A stretch of 10,902 bases of DNA. Origin: CAZBUH01 sp964495095 (GTDB lineage Bacteria > Bacillota > Clostridia > Oscillospirales > Oscillospiraceae). The stretch spans positions 1 through 10,902 of the forward strand of contig CAZBUH010000071.1 in NCBI GenBank assembly GCA_964495095.1, written 5' to 3'. Position numbers and translations under genes: made by a program. The notes below the pieces were generated by a model. That model did not search any database, was not told where the DNA came from, and saw nothing but the letters and a program-made list of their open reading frames with translations. Within the stretch, counting starts at the first letter, position 1, and each line of letters starts with the position of its first letter. Positions 1-7,013 of this stretch are shown here, piece by piece.

Positions 1-67
1 CAGGACTGCACCACCTCTTACATAAATACTTCCTTTAGACCAAGCAGGGAAATGCGCAGGGCGGTTT

Positions 68-1331
68 TTACGGGTGGCGCAGCGTTGGGCTACGCTTGAG
101 CCAGGTCTCGTATGTGTCCTGCATCACCGTGGCTCCGTAGTATTCCAGAATGCGGAATGAAAACAGCAGGTGGAAAACGGTTTCCGTGTCGCTGAGGTCG
201 AGGCTTATAAGGTCGTTTATCTTGTCCAGCCTTTTTGCGACGGTGTTGCGGTGGATTGACAGGGACGCCGCCGCCTCACCGACGGATTTGCGGCAGACAA
301 GATAGGCGTGCAGCGTCTCCAAAAGCTCAGTGCCGTTTTTCCTGTCGTAGGATTCAAGCTTTGTCACCGCCGAGTGGCAACACTGGAGCAAATCCACTTT
401 GTCCGAGCAGACCTCCAAGCAGTGGTAAATTGAATAGCTGTCGTAGTGAAAGAGCGTCTCCTTGCTCTGGAGCAGCAGGCCGAGCTGCAGCGCTTTTGCG
501 GCCTGCCAGTGCCGCTGGGCGATATTGCGGACGTGATAGGCAAGCTTGCTCACGCCCGCCACAAGTCTTTTTTCACGGAGAAAATCCTGTATTTCCGACA
601 GGATAAGGGCGTCCCTTTGCCGTCTGGTCGAATACGTGTATGATAAGCTCCACCTGCTCGCCGTACTGGAACACGGTGGCATCAGGAAAGCGCTCCTGCA
701 GCGAGGCGCATATCTGGTTTAATTCCAGATAGTCCCCGTCGCCGCCAAGAGGGCGGTTGGGCTGAACGGTCAGCACCCTGTAGGGCGTATTAAGACGCCA
801 GCGGAAGCGGCGGCAGCGGTCCATTATCTGCTGCTCGTCGGTTATAACGCCGCTTAAAAGGTCGGATATGAAAAATTCCAGCATATTTTCCGGGTATTCG
901 GAATAATGCAGCTCTTTCTGCATTTTCAGGCAGCAGAAGTCGGTGAGGGCACGGATGACGTCCAGCTCGTCCTCCGTGGGGATGCCGCCGTGACAGGGGC
1001 ACAGCAGATATCCGATAAGCTTACCGCCGCCGGATATGGCTGAATGCACCACTGTAAGGCCAGTGCCGTCCGTGCTGAGGACGGGGCCGCCCCTCCTCTG
1101 TGACGACTGGTAAAGCTCGAGATTTACGATATCCAGAGGTATGCAGCGCTCCCGGGATATCTGCTGCCACCGGGGGTCGTTTATCTCCAGCTCGTCAGTT
1201 ATGGCCAGCACCTGGTATGTGAGGTCTGCCAGCACCAGCGGGCTTTTCACAGCGGCTCTGGCCATATCAAGCAGCTCCTGAAGGCTGGTGCAGGAGAAAA
1301 AAGTGTGGAATACTTCATTTACCCCGGGCAT
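68..1331 (-). pseudogene. PucR/CdaR-family transcriptional regulator, split by a +1 frameshift
   Basis: The gene reads on the minus strand from an ATG at 1331, preceded by a GGGAGG ribosome binding site about nine bases upstream, to a TAA at 68-70. The first frame breaks near codon 239, at the CCCTTT run (plus strand 613-618). Deleting one base there gives about 420 residues, normal for the family. Residues 1-135 resemble a small-molecule-sensing N-terminal domain. The C-terminal 80 residues carry the PucR-type helix-turn-helix, with IHRNTVAKRLDKI near 359-371 followed by LDLSDTETVFHLLFSFRI. Known relatives are single-component activators or repressors of catabolic genes for purines, sugar acids and similar substrates. 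The divergent CoA-transferase is the likely target; this is inferred from position only. The rest of both frames is clean, so the break is recent or a sequencing error. I am sure of the family but not of the ligand. Confidence 0.85.
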
Positions 1332-1361
1332 GGCGCACTACCTCCCTTATGCAGTGTCCAC

Positions 1362-1390
1362 ATTATAGCAAAAAAACCGCGGGATTCACA
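1362..1390 (-). promoter_or_regulatory. Possible promoter of the PucR-type regulator gene
   Basis: A perfect TATAAT on the minus strand (1362-1367) lies about 30 bases before the regulator's start codon. The matching -35 region at 1385-1390 reads TGTGAA and is poor, so if this is a promoter it is probably weak or activator-dependent. Confidence 0.35.
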
Positions 1391-1397
1391 GCTTTTT

Positions 1398-1429
1398 ACA
1401 CCGAATTTCAAAAACGGTGTGCACCGGTG
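1398..1429. promoter_or_regulatory. Cluster of CACCG/CGGTG inverted repeats, candidate operator
   Basis: ACACCG (1398-1403) is mirrored by CGGTGT (1415-1420). Directly after comes the perfect 8-bp palindrome CACCGGTG (1422-1429). The block therefore holds four CACCG-type half-sites within 32 bases. It sits immediately upstream of the transferase -35 element and between two divergent genes, one of which encodes a DNA-binding regulator. Binding by that PucR-type protein is inference. Confidence 0.5.
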
Positions 1430-1431
1430 AC

Positions 1432-1460
1432 TTTACGGGGAAATAAAGCCTGAGTATAAT
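1432..1460 (+). promoter_or_regulatory. Promoter of the CoA-transferase gene
   Basis: A perfect -10 TATAAT (1455-1460) lies 17 bases after TTTACG (1432-1437), a four-of-six match to the -35 consensus. The predicted transcript start is about 23 bases before the ATG and leaves room for the AAGGGGAG ribosome binding site. The imperfect -35 next to the inverted-repeat block suggests activator control. Confidence 0.65.
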
Positions 1461-1489
1461 CAAAGCAAAACTAAAAAGGGGAGTTACCT

Positions 1490-2801
1490 ATGGCCTATAC
1501 CTATTCTGATTATCTCAGGATGCATGAAGAAAAAAAGACCGACGTACAGGGCTGCCTCAGCCATATAAAATCCGGCGACAATATATGCGTTGCAAAGGAC
1601 TGCAACGAGCCCCAGACCATCTACAGAGCTCTGCACACCATAGCCGGCAGAGTGGAGAACGTGACCGTATTGAAGGGGCGCTCCAGCGATTTCGGCTTTC
1701 TGCAGAACGACGGTATTAGGGGGCATTTTCTCACCCAGTCGGCGTTTTTCAGCCCCGGCTGGCAGGCCGCCTTTGAAAAGGGCAACTGCACCTTTGTCCC
1801 CAACGATCTGCCGGATCAGCCCGTCTGGTACAACGCGGCGTACCCAAGAAACGTATACATCTCCGCCGTTACTCCTATGGACGAAAACGGCAATTTCCAG
1901 GTAAACCTGTCCCAGATGTGGGAAAAGGATATAGCCCCGCTGTCCTGCGAAAGGGTAATCCTTGAGGTGAACAAAAACCTGCAGACCGTCCGGGGCGGCG
2001 TGGAGATAAATATAAAGGACGTCACGGCTCTCTGCGAGGCGGAGTATGAAATCTATTCCATACCCGACGCCCCATCCAGCGAGACAGACAACACAATAGG
2101 CCGGTATGTGGCGGAGCTTGTAAACGACGGGGACACCATACAACTCGGCATCGGCTCCCTGCCAAACGCCTGCGTCCGGAATCTGATGGACAAAAAGGAT
2201 TTGGGCATACACTCCGAGATGTTCACAAAACCTTATGGGCCAGATGGTGGAAAGGGGAGTTATCACCGGCGCCAGAAAGAATATAAATAAGGGCGAGCAC
2301 ACCTTCTGCTTTGCCGGCGGCACCCAGTACCTTTTCGATTTCCTGTACAGGGACCCAAATGTGCACATACGCCCCGCAAGCTATGTGACGGACCCTTTCG
2401 TTATACGCTCAAACGACAATATGGTGTCCATAAACTCCATTATGGAGATAGACCTTACAGGCCAGGTCTGCTCGGAGACGATAGGCACACGCCAGTATTC
2501 CGGCCCGGGCGGGGCCTTTGACTTCGCCTATGGCGCGGCCCACTCCAGGAGCGGCAGGAGCATACTTATTATTTACTCCGCCACCAGCAGCGGCATGTCC
2601 AAAATAAAGCCGATACTCACACCGGGGACCGCCGTCACCATACCCAGGACGTATGTGGATATTGTGGTGACAGAATACGGGGTGGCACGTATGCGCGGCC
2701 GCACGGTGGCCGACAGGGTAAAAAACCTTATCGCCATAGCCCACCTGGACTGCCGTGAGGAACTCATGAGAGAGGCCAGGAAATTAAATTATATCGTCTG
2801 A
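1490..2801 (+). pseudogene. Acetyl-CoA hydrolase/transferase (4-hydroxybutyrate/acetate CoA-transferase type), frameshifted
   Basis: The ATG at 1490 follows AAGGGGAG at good spacing. The protein matches the class I CoA-transferases that move CoA between acetate and short acyl acids such as butyrate or 4-hydroxybutyrate. The segment GIHSEMF contains the Glu used as catalytic nucleophile in this family, here residue 243. Three codons later the sequence has AAAA (2227-2230) where AAA would keep the frame. Removing one A gives EMFTNLMGQMVERGVITG, which fits the family exactly, and the reading then continues to the stop at 2799-2801. The second frame carries DLTGQVCSETIGTRQYSG and a GGAFDFAYGAA segment near residues 322-350. 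Corrected length is about 436 residues, usual for the family. As written, translation ends at 2290, just after the catalytic Glu, and would give no active enzyme. Substrate cannot be decided from sequence. Confidence 0.9.
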
Positions 2802-2815
2802 CAGCGGGCGAAGAT

Positions 2816-2852
2816 AACAGGGGAGTCGGATATTTTCCGCCTCCCCTGTTTT
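2816..2852 (+). terminator. Rho-independent terminator after the CoA-transferase gene
   Basis: AACAGGGGAG (2816-2825) pairs perfectly with CTCCCCTGTT (2841-2850), and an inner CGGA/TCCG pairing (2827-2830 with 2836-2839) extends the stem. It is followed by a short T run. The hairpin sits in the tail-to-tail gap before the minus-strand lipoprotein gene. The T-run is on the plus-strand side, so it serves mainly the transferase transcript. Confidence 0.7.
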
Positions 2853-2859
2853 GTAAAAC

Positions 2860-3909
2860 CTAACCGTAAATTTCGAGCAATCCGTCAATAAGCTCCAGCG
2901 TCCTGCCGCCGGCCTGAGCCATATCGAGGTGCGCAAGCGTCTCCGTAACCTCCGAATTTTCCGCGGATATCCGAAAAACCGCCGTATCTTCACTTGCGGG
3001 CATCGTGGCCTGGAGAATAAAATAACCGTCCGATATACTCGCGGAGAGCCGGCTGCTGTCGAATACACGCTCCACCCGAAGGCCCACGGCCTCTCTCATA
3101 ATCTCATCCTGAACGCTGAGGCTATTGCAGTAGTATCGCGCGATTATGTACGGCTCATTGAGCCGCCACTCCAGAACGCAGTCGTTTGTGTACAATCCGC
3201 CCTCATGGCTGCGGTCAACACTGCGCATTATTGCCGGCTTTCCGTTCAAAAGCCTGTCCATGAAATCCACAGCCCGTTCCGTATAGAGCTCTGAACCGTA
3301 AGTGATGATGTCTCCCTCCGTAACCTCCGAGGCGCTGCAACAGCCGTCCTGGGAGGCTGGGGAAATATCCCCGTGGGCATCGCAAAACCGGGACAATAGC
3401 TCCGGAAAGGCGATATATCCTGACGGCCCGAAAACATCGTCTATGACGGAGCGATTCCACCTCATCCCTTTGCGCTTCATTTCATGGAGCTGTGAAGCCG
3501 GGTCTGAGAGGTAATACTCATAGTCAGTGCAGCGAAGGAACAGGACGTATTCACCTTTTGAGACCGCCGAATTTTTCACATCCGCGTCTTTTCCAAACCC
3601 TATGTATTCCAGCACGGTTATAGTTTCATTTTCCGCGTTGGGGTCGGAGGATTCCGTCACGCTGAAAAACTGCTCAAGGTAGTATGCGTTAAAGTCAAGC
3701 TCCGTGCCGTATATTTCTGTGAAGCCGTCGCCCCTCGCGACAACGCCGCCGGAGCCCGCGTACTCCGCCCGGCAAATGACAGTGTAATTACTCAAAATTT
3801 CGCTGGCGTAAACTGTTCCGGCATTCTCCGGCGGGCTTTCGCAGGAGGACAGCGCAAGGGAAAGGGCGGCGGCCGCCGCGCAGGCAAGGAGCCTGTTTCC
3901 CGCTCTCAT
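2860..3909 (-). CDS. Lipoprotein of unknown function (349 aa)
   Basis: I do not recognise a family. The N-terminus is a lipoprotein signal peptide: MRAGNR, then a hydrophobic Ala/Leu stretch (residues 7-20), then the lipobox LSSC with the lipidated Cys at 23, so the protein should be anchored on the outer face of the membrane. The rest is soluble, rich in acidic residues and aromatics, with no further membrane segment. A short Cys-containing stretch (DGCCSAS) lies mid-protein. The start at 3909 was chosen because it opens the signal peptide, but it has no convincing ribosome binding site. Instead its ATG overlaps the stop of a possible small upstream ORF (ATGA), which could supply ribosomes by coupling. 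It is monocistronic, separated from the upstream solute-binding protein gene by a strong terminator and its own promoter. Confidence 0.75.
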   Translation of the reverse strand: MRAGNRLLACAAAAALSLALSSCESPPENAGTVYASEILSNYTVICRAEYAGSGGVVARGDGFTEIYGTELDFNAYYLEQFFSVTESSDPNAENETITVLEYIGFGKDADVKNSAVSKGEYVLFLRCTDYEYYLSDPASQLHEMKRKGMRWNRSVIDDVFGPSGYIAFPELLSRFCDAHGDISPASQDGCCSASEVTEGDIITYGSELYTERAVDFMDRLLNGKPAIMRSVDRSHEGGLYTNDCVLEWRLNEPYIIARYYCNSLSVQDEIMREAVGLRVERVFDSSRLSASISDGYFILQATMPASEDTAVFRISAENSEVTETLAHLDMAQAGGRTLELIDGLLEIYG

Positions 3910-3980
3910 CGGGCTAAAGCGGTGGAAGAGATAAAGCTGCCGGTTTCCGTAGCGCTGATATTTTTATGTAAGTTCCGCAT
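3906..3980 (-). CDS. Possible 24-codon leader ORF translationally coupled to the lipoprotein gene
   Basis: A short ORF starts at ATG 3980 (MRNLHKNISATE...) and ends in TGA at 3906-3908, sharing ATGA with the lipoprotein start at 3907-3909. It lies inside the roughly 100-base leader expected from the promoter at 4017-4045. Its ribosome binding site (GGGACGG) is only fair. It may simply be chance, but it would explain how the lipoprotein start is reached without its own Shine-Dalgarno sequence. No function is recognised. Confidence 0.3.
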   Translation of the reverse strand: MRNLHKNISATETGSFISSTALAR

Positions 3981-4016
3981 TTCGTTTCCGTCCCATCTGT
4001 CCGTTAATTTGTATAT

Positions 4017-4045
4017 ATCATATACTAAATTCGGATTTGCGTCAA
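4017..4045 (-). promoter_or_regulatory. Promoter of the lipoprotein gene
   Basis: On the minus strand TTGACG (4040-4045) is followed after exactly 17 bases by TATGAT (4017-4022). Both hexamers match the housekeeping consensus at five of six positions. The predicted start near 4010 gives a leader of about 100 bases before the lipoprotein ATG. Confidence 0.7.
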
Positions 4046-4156
4046 CAAAATAGATGGATATTTCCTACAAAATAAGCGTATGGCACGAGAAAAATTGTGC
4101 AAAAGGCAAAATGGCGAAAAGCCAGCGGAAACGGCAGAGCAGATATACAAAAGCAC

Positions 4157-4185
4157 CCCCCGGCACGGGTATACCGTGCCGGGGG
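4157..4185 (-). terminator. Strong terminator at the end of the four-gene operon
   Basis: CCCCCGGCACGG (4157-4168) pairs perfectly over 12 bases with CCGTGCCGGGGG (4174-4185), leaving a five-base loop. Read on the minus strand the stem is followed by TGCTTTTGT. It lies 25 bases past the stop codon of the solute-binding protein gene, so it most likely ends the transcript that begins at the hydrolase promoter. Confidence 0.8.
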
Positions 4186-4210
4186 TACTTCAAGGTCTTG
4201 CCCGATTTTT

Positions 4211-5935
4211 TTATCTCTGGAGGTAGCGGTCATAGGCGGCCTGATAGACCTGCTCTATGGTCCTCACGCCCATGTCCTCCTGCTGCTTGAGGAAGTTATC
4301 GAAATCCTCCTCCGCGGAGAGCTCGCCTGTGATGAATTTTACGGCGCTCTCGGAGAGAAGCGTCATGATATCTCCCAGGAGAGGGGTGACGGTCTCGGTC
4401 TCCTCGGCGTTGAGGGAGACGGAGTCCGGAAGAGCGTATTCGTTATCCTTGTTCTCAGTCCAGAGACCGTCGCGGATGGAGAGGGTCCAGTCGGAGTAGT
4501 TGGTGGCGTCGAAGGTGGTGCCGAAGTTGGGATAGGCGGCCACGTCCGTGAGATAGAGGGACTGGGTGACCTGGGTGGTCATGCCCTCGGAGTTGTTGGT
4601 GATAAGCTCTGTGTAAACAGGCTCCCCGTCTACCATCTCATAAGTCTCGCCCTCGATGCCCCAGTTGAGAAGGAAAGCGCCCTCGTCGCTGAAGCGGTAG
4701 TCGAACACCTGGAGAAGGAGATCAATGTCCTCCGAGTTGGTGGTGAAGCACCATGTGCAGTTTGTGCGGATGGTTTTGCCGTAGTCGCCGGAAACGTGGT
4801 GGGTGTCGCCCTTGTTCATAACAGGGAACTTCGCGGCCACGAATTCGTAGTTCTGCTCTTTTGCGACGGCGAGCTGGGATTCAACGCTCTCGGCGAAGGT
4901 CGGGAACGCGCTGACGCCGCCCTTGGCCAGATCGTCAGTGGTGATGGTCCAGCCGGAGAGGGTGAAGAAGTCCTGCATGATAAGGCCCTCGGAATACCAC
5001 TTTGCCATTGTGGAGACATAGTCTCTGTATTCCTCCATAGCGGTGCCCCAGTGCACAGTGCCATCCTTGACCATAAGAGGATAGGCGGCGGTGGGGGAGG
5101 TGGCGAAGAAGCCGCTTGTCCCGAAACCGGCGCTCCACTCGCCGTATCTGGCGTCGCCGCAGGGCATGAGCCACAATCCGCCGCCGTATTCGGTGCTCAT
5201 GGCCTTGAGGACGTCGTAGTACTCGTCCCATGTCTCGGGGACTTCAAGCTCAAGGGCCTCAAACCAGTCGGAGCGGAACACAACGCCGTTTGAACTGGGA
5301 TTTCCGCCCTCGTAGCAGTTTGGGATTATGAGTATATTGCCGTCGTCGGTCTTGACGCTCTTTAAGGTGTCGTTGTCCTGATTAAGGAAGTACCAGAAGT
5401 TCGGCATCACGTCGATATGCTCCATAAGGTCTATGATAACGCCGTCGGCAAGGGCCTGGGAAGCGCCGCCGGTGTAGTTGGAGGACAGGTTGCACATGGC
5501 GTCCGGGTATTCGCCGGTGGTGACAATTATGCCGTACTGCTCGCCGATGACATTGCCGGGCAGAGAGGTAAACTCAATGGTAACGCCGGTGCGCTCCTGA
5601 ATTACCTGCCAGGTGAGGTTTTCGTTCATGTCGGAGAAATACTGGACCGCGTTGGGGTTTACGGGTACGGTCGCAGTATAGATGACCTCGTCGGTGGTGA
5701 GCGGAAGGGTGTAGTCGTATTTTGCAATCTCGCCCCCTGACGGCTCCTGAGAGTGAGATTCAGAGTCATCGGGCTGCGCCTCCGGCTCGTTGGACGGCGC
5801 TTCGGTGGACTGAGGCGCGTCAGTGGCCGGAGCCTCGGTGGATTCCTGCTCAGGTTCGCTGCCGCAGGCCGCCAGGGCCAGAAGCAGCACCAATGCGAGA
5901 AGCAGGCTTATGATCCTTGTACTTTTACTTTTCAT
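4211..5935 (-). CDS. Extracellular solute-binding lipoprotein, LipO-like (ABC importer component)
   Basis: This 574-residue protein has a lipoprotein signal peptide (MKSKSTR, then an LLALVLLLALAAC core) with the lipidated Cys at residue 24. A disordered Glu/Pro/Ser/Thr-rich tether with STEAP repeats follows (about 25-70). The remainder resembles the large solute-binding proteins of family 1 related to LipO, with features such as EYPDAMCNLSSNY, a VVFRSDWFEALELEVPETWDEYYDVLKAM segment split over a hinge, and a C-terminal LLSESAVKFITGELS...FDNFLKQ region. Relatives bind sugars, oligosaccharides or peptides outside the cell and deliver them to two permeases. An AGGAGG site sits about eight bases before the ATG. 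No permease or ATPase gene is in the window, so it acts as an orphan here or borrows a distant transporter. It is the last gene of the operon. The family is clear; the ligand is unknown. Confidence 0.9.
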   Translation of the reverse strand: MKSKSTRIISLLLALVLLLALAACGSEPEQESTEAPATDAPQSTEAPSNEPEAQPDDSESHSQEPSGGEIAKYDYTLPLTTDEVIYTATVPVNPNAVQYFSDMNENLTWQVIQERTGVTIEFTSLPGNVIGEQYGIIVTTGEYPDAMCNLSSNYTGGASQALADGVIIDLMEHIDVMPNFWYFLNQDNDTLKSVKTDDGNILIIPNCYEGGNPSSNGVVFRSDWFEALELEVPETWDEYYDVLKAMSTEYGGGLWLMPCGDARYGEWSAGFGTSGFFATSPTAAYPLMVKDGTVHWGTAMEEYRDYVSTMAKWYSEGLIMQDFFTLSGWTITTDDLAKGGVSAFPTFAESVESQLAVAKEQNYEFVAAKFPVMNKGDTHHVSGDYGKTIRTNCTWCFTTNSEDIDLLLQVFDYRFSDEGAFLLNWGIEGETYEMVDGEPVYTELITNNSEGMTTQVTQSLYLTDVAAYPNFGTTFDATNYSDWTLSIRDGLWTENKDNEYALPDSVSLNAEETETVTPLLGDIMTLLSESAVKFITGELSAEEDFDNFLKQQEDMGVRTIEQVYQAAYDRYLQR

Positions 5936-5969
5936 ATTTTTTCCTCCTGTATTATATTTTGAAAATGGA

Positions 5970-7013
5970 TTATTTCAAATTGATAAGACTGGGGTCATCG
6001 TGTCCCGGATAGATAAGGCTGCCGCAGCCGGTGCAGTCGGTGTACTCCTTCGGCCTTTGACATGTCTGGGGGTGGGACGGCGAGTGGTGGTGTATACACT
6101 CCGCGCAGAAGCCGAAGCTGGGGCAGGTTTTGTTAAAGCATACGCAGTTGGGATTATAGCGTATATCCTTGGACACGTTGCAGTACCTGGATTTTGGCTT
6201 TATTATGCAGACGCCGTTTTCGTCGGGGTCCTTTTCAAGCTCCAGCCCGCTGTCAAGATTGAGAAGCGGGCGTATGCCGCTTATGTCGCAGGCTTTGCGG
6301 TTTGAAAAGCCAAGGTAGTGGACGGCACCGTGGCGCCCGCCGACGTCGCGGCATACGCCGCTTACCGTTTCAAAGCGCATATGGGGCGGCATTACGATGT
6401 CCTCCCAGTTTTCGGCGGCCGGGGTGCGTACCCAGTAGTTAAAATCGGAGTATCTGAACCGCAGGTCCTCAAACAGCTTGAGCAGAGAGCCGAGAGAGGT
6501 CTCCACACCGGCGGTAAAGCCCAATTCGTCCATACTGGGGATAAAGACCTTCATTTTTTCCGTTGTAACCCGTACCTTGCCCTCGGCCTCCGTTACGGCG
6601 CAGGGCACGTCCACTTCCTTTAACGCTCTTATAAAGGTTTTGGAGAAGCCGGACAAAAAGCCGTTTTGGGTGTCGTCCTTCATAGGCTCCGTGGGAAGCT
6701 CGAAGCCGTAATTCGGCTGCATTGACATCTCCGGCGGCCTGTCGCATTCAGTCTGGGGCTTATACCAGCCGGAACGCTCGGCGTTCAGCCACTGGTGGAG
6801 GTTGCTGGTGGGGTAGTCGTTGCTTCCGGAGGTTTTCCGGCAGTCCATGGGGTTATCCGGCTCCGCGGAATCAAAGCACATGTAGCTTACGTTAGTGTCA
6901 GTTATAAGGGTGGTGGTGTTCGCCGCGTAGTGGTCGTGGGCGGCTACAAAGAAAACGGTATCCTTTGCCGAGTCCTTTACCCTGTCGCCGGGATAGAGGT
7001 CCTTAAGCTTCAT
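5970..7013 (-). CDS. DUF6273-like protein B with a Cys/His-rich C-terminal tail (347 aa)
   Basis: No signal peptide is visible, so it is probably cytoplasmic. Residues 1-255 match the neighbouring protein A throughout: MKLKDLYPGDRV at the start, NDYPTSNLHQWLNA (65-78), KVFIPS (155-160), FNYWVRTP (191-198) and GIRPLLNLD (246-254). These motifs fit the DUF6273 family (core WLN, VFxxS, YWxRxP and GVRPxLxL), whose function is unknown. Protein A lacks the tail: Cys at 278, 290, 292, 297, 303, 306, 318, 327 and 330 plus HHH at 308-310. It resembles the small Cys-rich DUF6485-type domain of Clostridia and could bind zinc or an iron-sulfur centre; the match is from memory. The start at 7013 was chosen because it has AAAGGAGG seven bases upstream, aligns with protein A and overlaps that gene's stop (ATGA). 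The longer reading from 7097 lies inside gene A. Confidence 0.75.
   Translation of the reverse strand: MKLKDLYPGDRVKDSAKDTVFFVAAHDHYAANTTTLITDTNVSYMCFDSAEPDNPMDCRKTSGSNDYPTSNLHQWLNAERSGWYKPQTECDRPPEMSMQPNYGFELPTEPMKDDTQNGFLSGFSKTFIRALKEVDVPCAVTEAEGKVRVTTEKMKVFIPSMDELGFTAGVETSLGSLLKLFEDLRFRYSDFNYWVRTPAAENWEDIVMPPHMRFETVSGVCRDVGGRHGAVHYLGFSNRKACDISGIRPLLNLDSGLELEKDPDENGVCIIKPKSRYCNVSKDIRYNPNCVCFNKTCPSFGFCAECIHHHSPSHPQTCQRPKEYTDCTGCGSLIYPGHDDPSLINLK

Larger units (their letters stand above)
3910..4210. other. Intergenic region between the solute-binding protein gene and the lipoprotein gene
   Basis: This 301-base stretch lies downstream of the solute-binding protein gene and upstream of the lipoprotein gene, both on the minus strand. 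It contains the terminator hairpin at 4157-4185, the lipoprotein promoter at 4017-4045 and the possible leader ORF at 3906-3980. The portion from about 4046 to 4150 is A-rich and shows nothing I can name. Confidence 0.7.

Noticed and set aside
1..67. A further gene start downstream of the regulator on the minus strand (AGAGGTGG near the edge)
   Set aside because: The only visible ATG is followed at once by TAA, and any later start would be outside the window, so nothing can be supported.
2225..2290. Programmed frameshifting in the CoA-transferase
   Set aside because: There is no X-XXY-YYZ slippery heptamer in the right phase, no following stop or pseudoknot signature, and the family is not known to need it. 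A plain extra A explains the break.
1484..2368. A 294-codon open frame on the minus strand across the CoA-transferase
   Set aside because: It lies opposite a recognised family on the other strand, has no ribosome binding site, and even covers the transferase start region.
4097..5293. A 398-codon open frame on the plus strand opposite the solute-binding protein gene
   Set aside because: It is the antisense shadow of a clear lipoprotein gene with signal peptide and ribosome binding site. Its translation is Gly/Val-rich with no family features and it crosses the terminator hairpin.
5951..5978. A separate promoter (TTGAAA-16-TATAAT) for the solute-binding protein gene
   Set aside because: The hexamers are good, but the transcript would start inside or just before the AGGAGG site, leaving no usable ribosome binding site. 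Readthrough from the upstream genes is more likely, though a weak internal start cannot be excluded.
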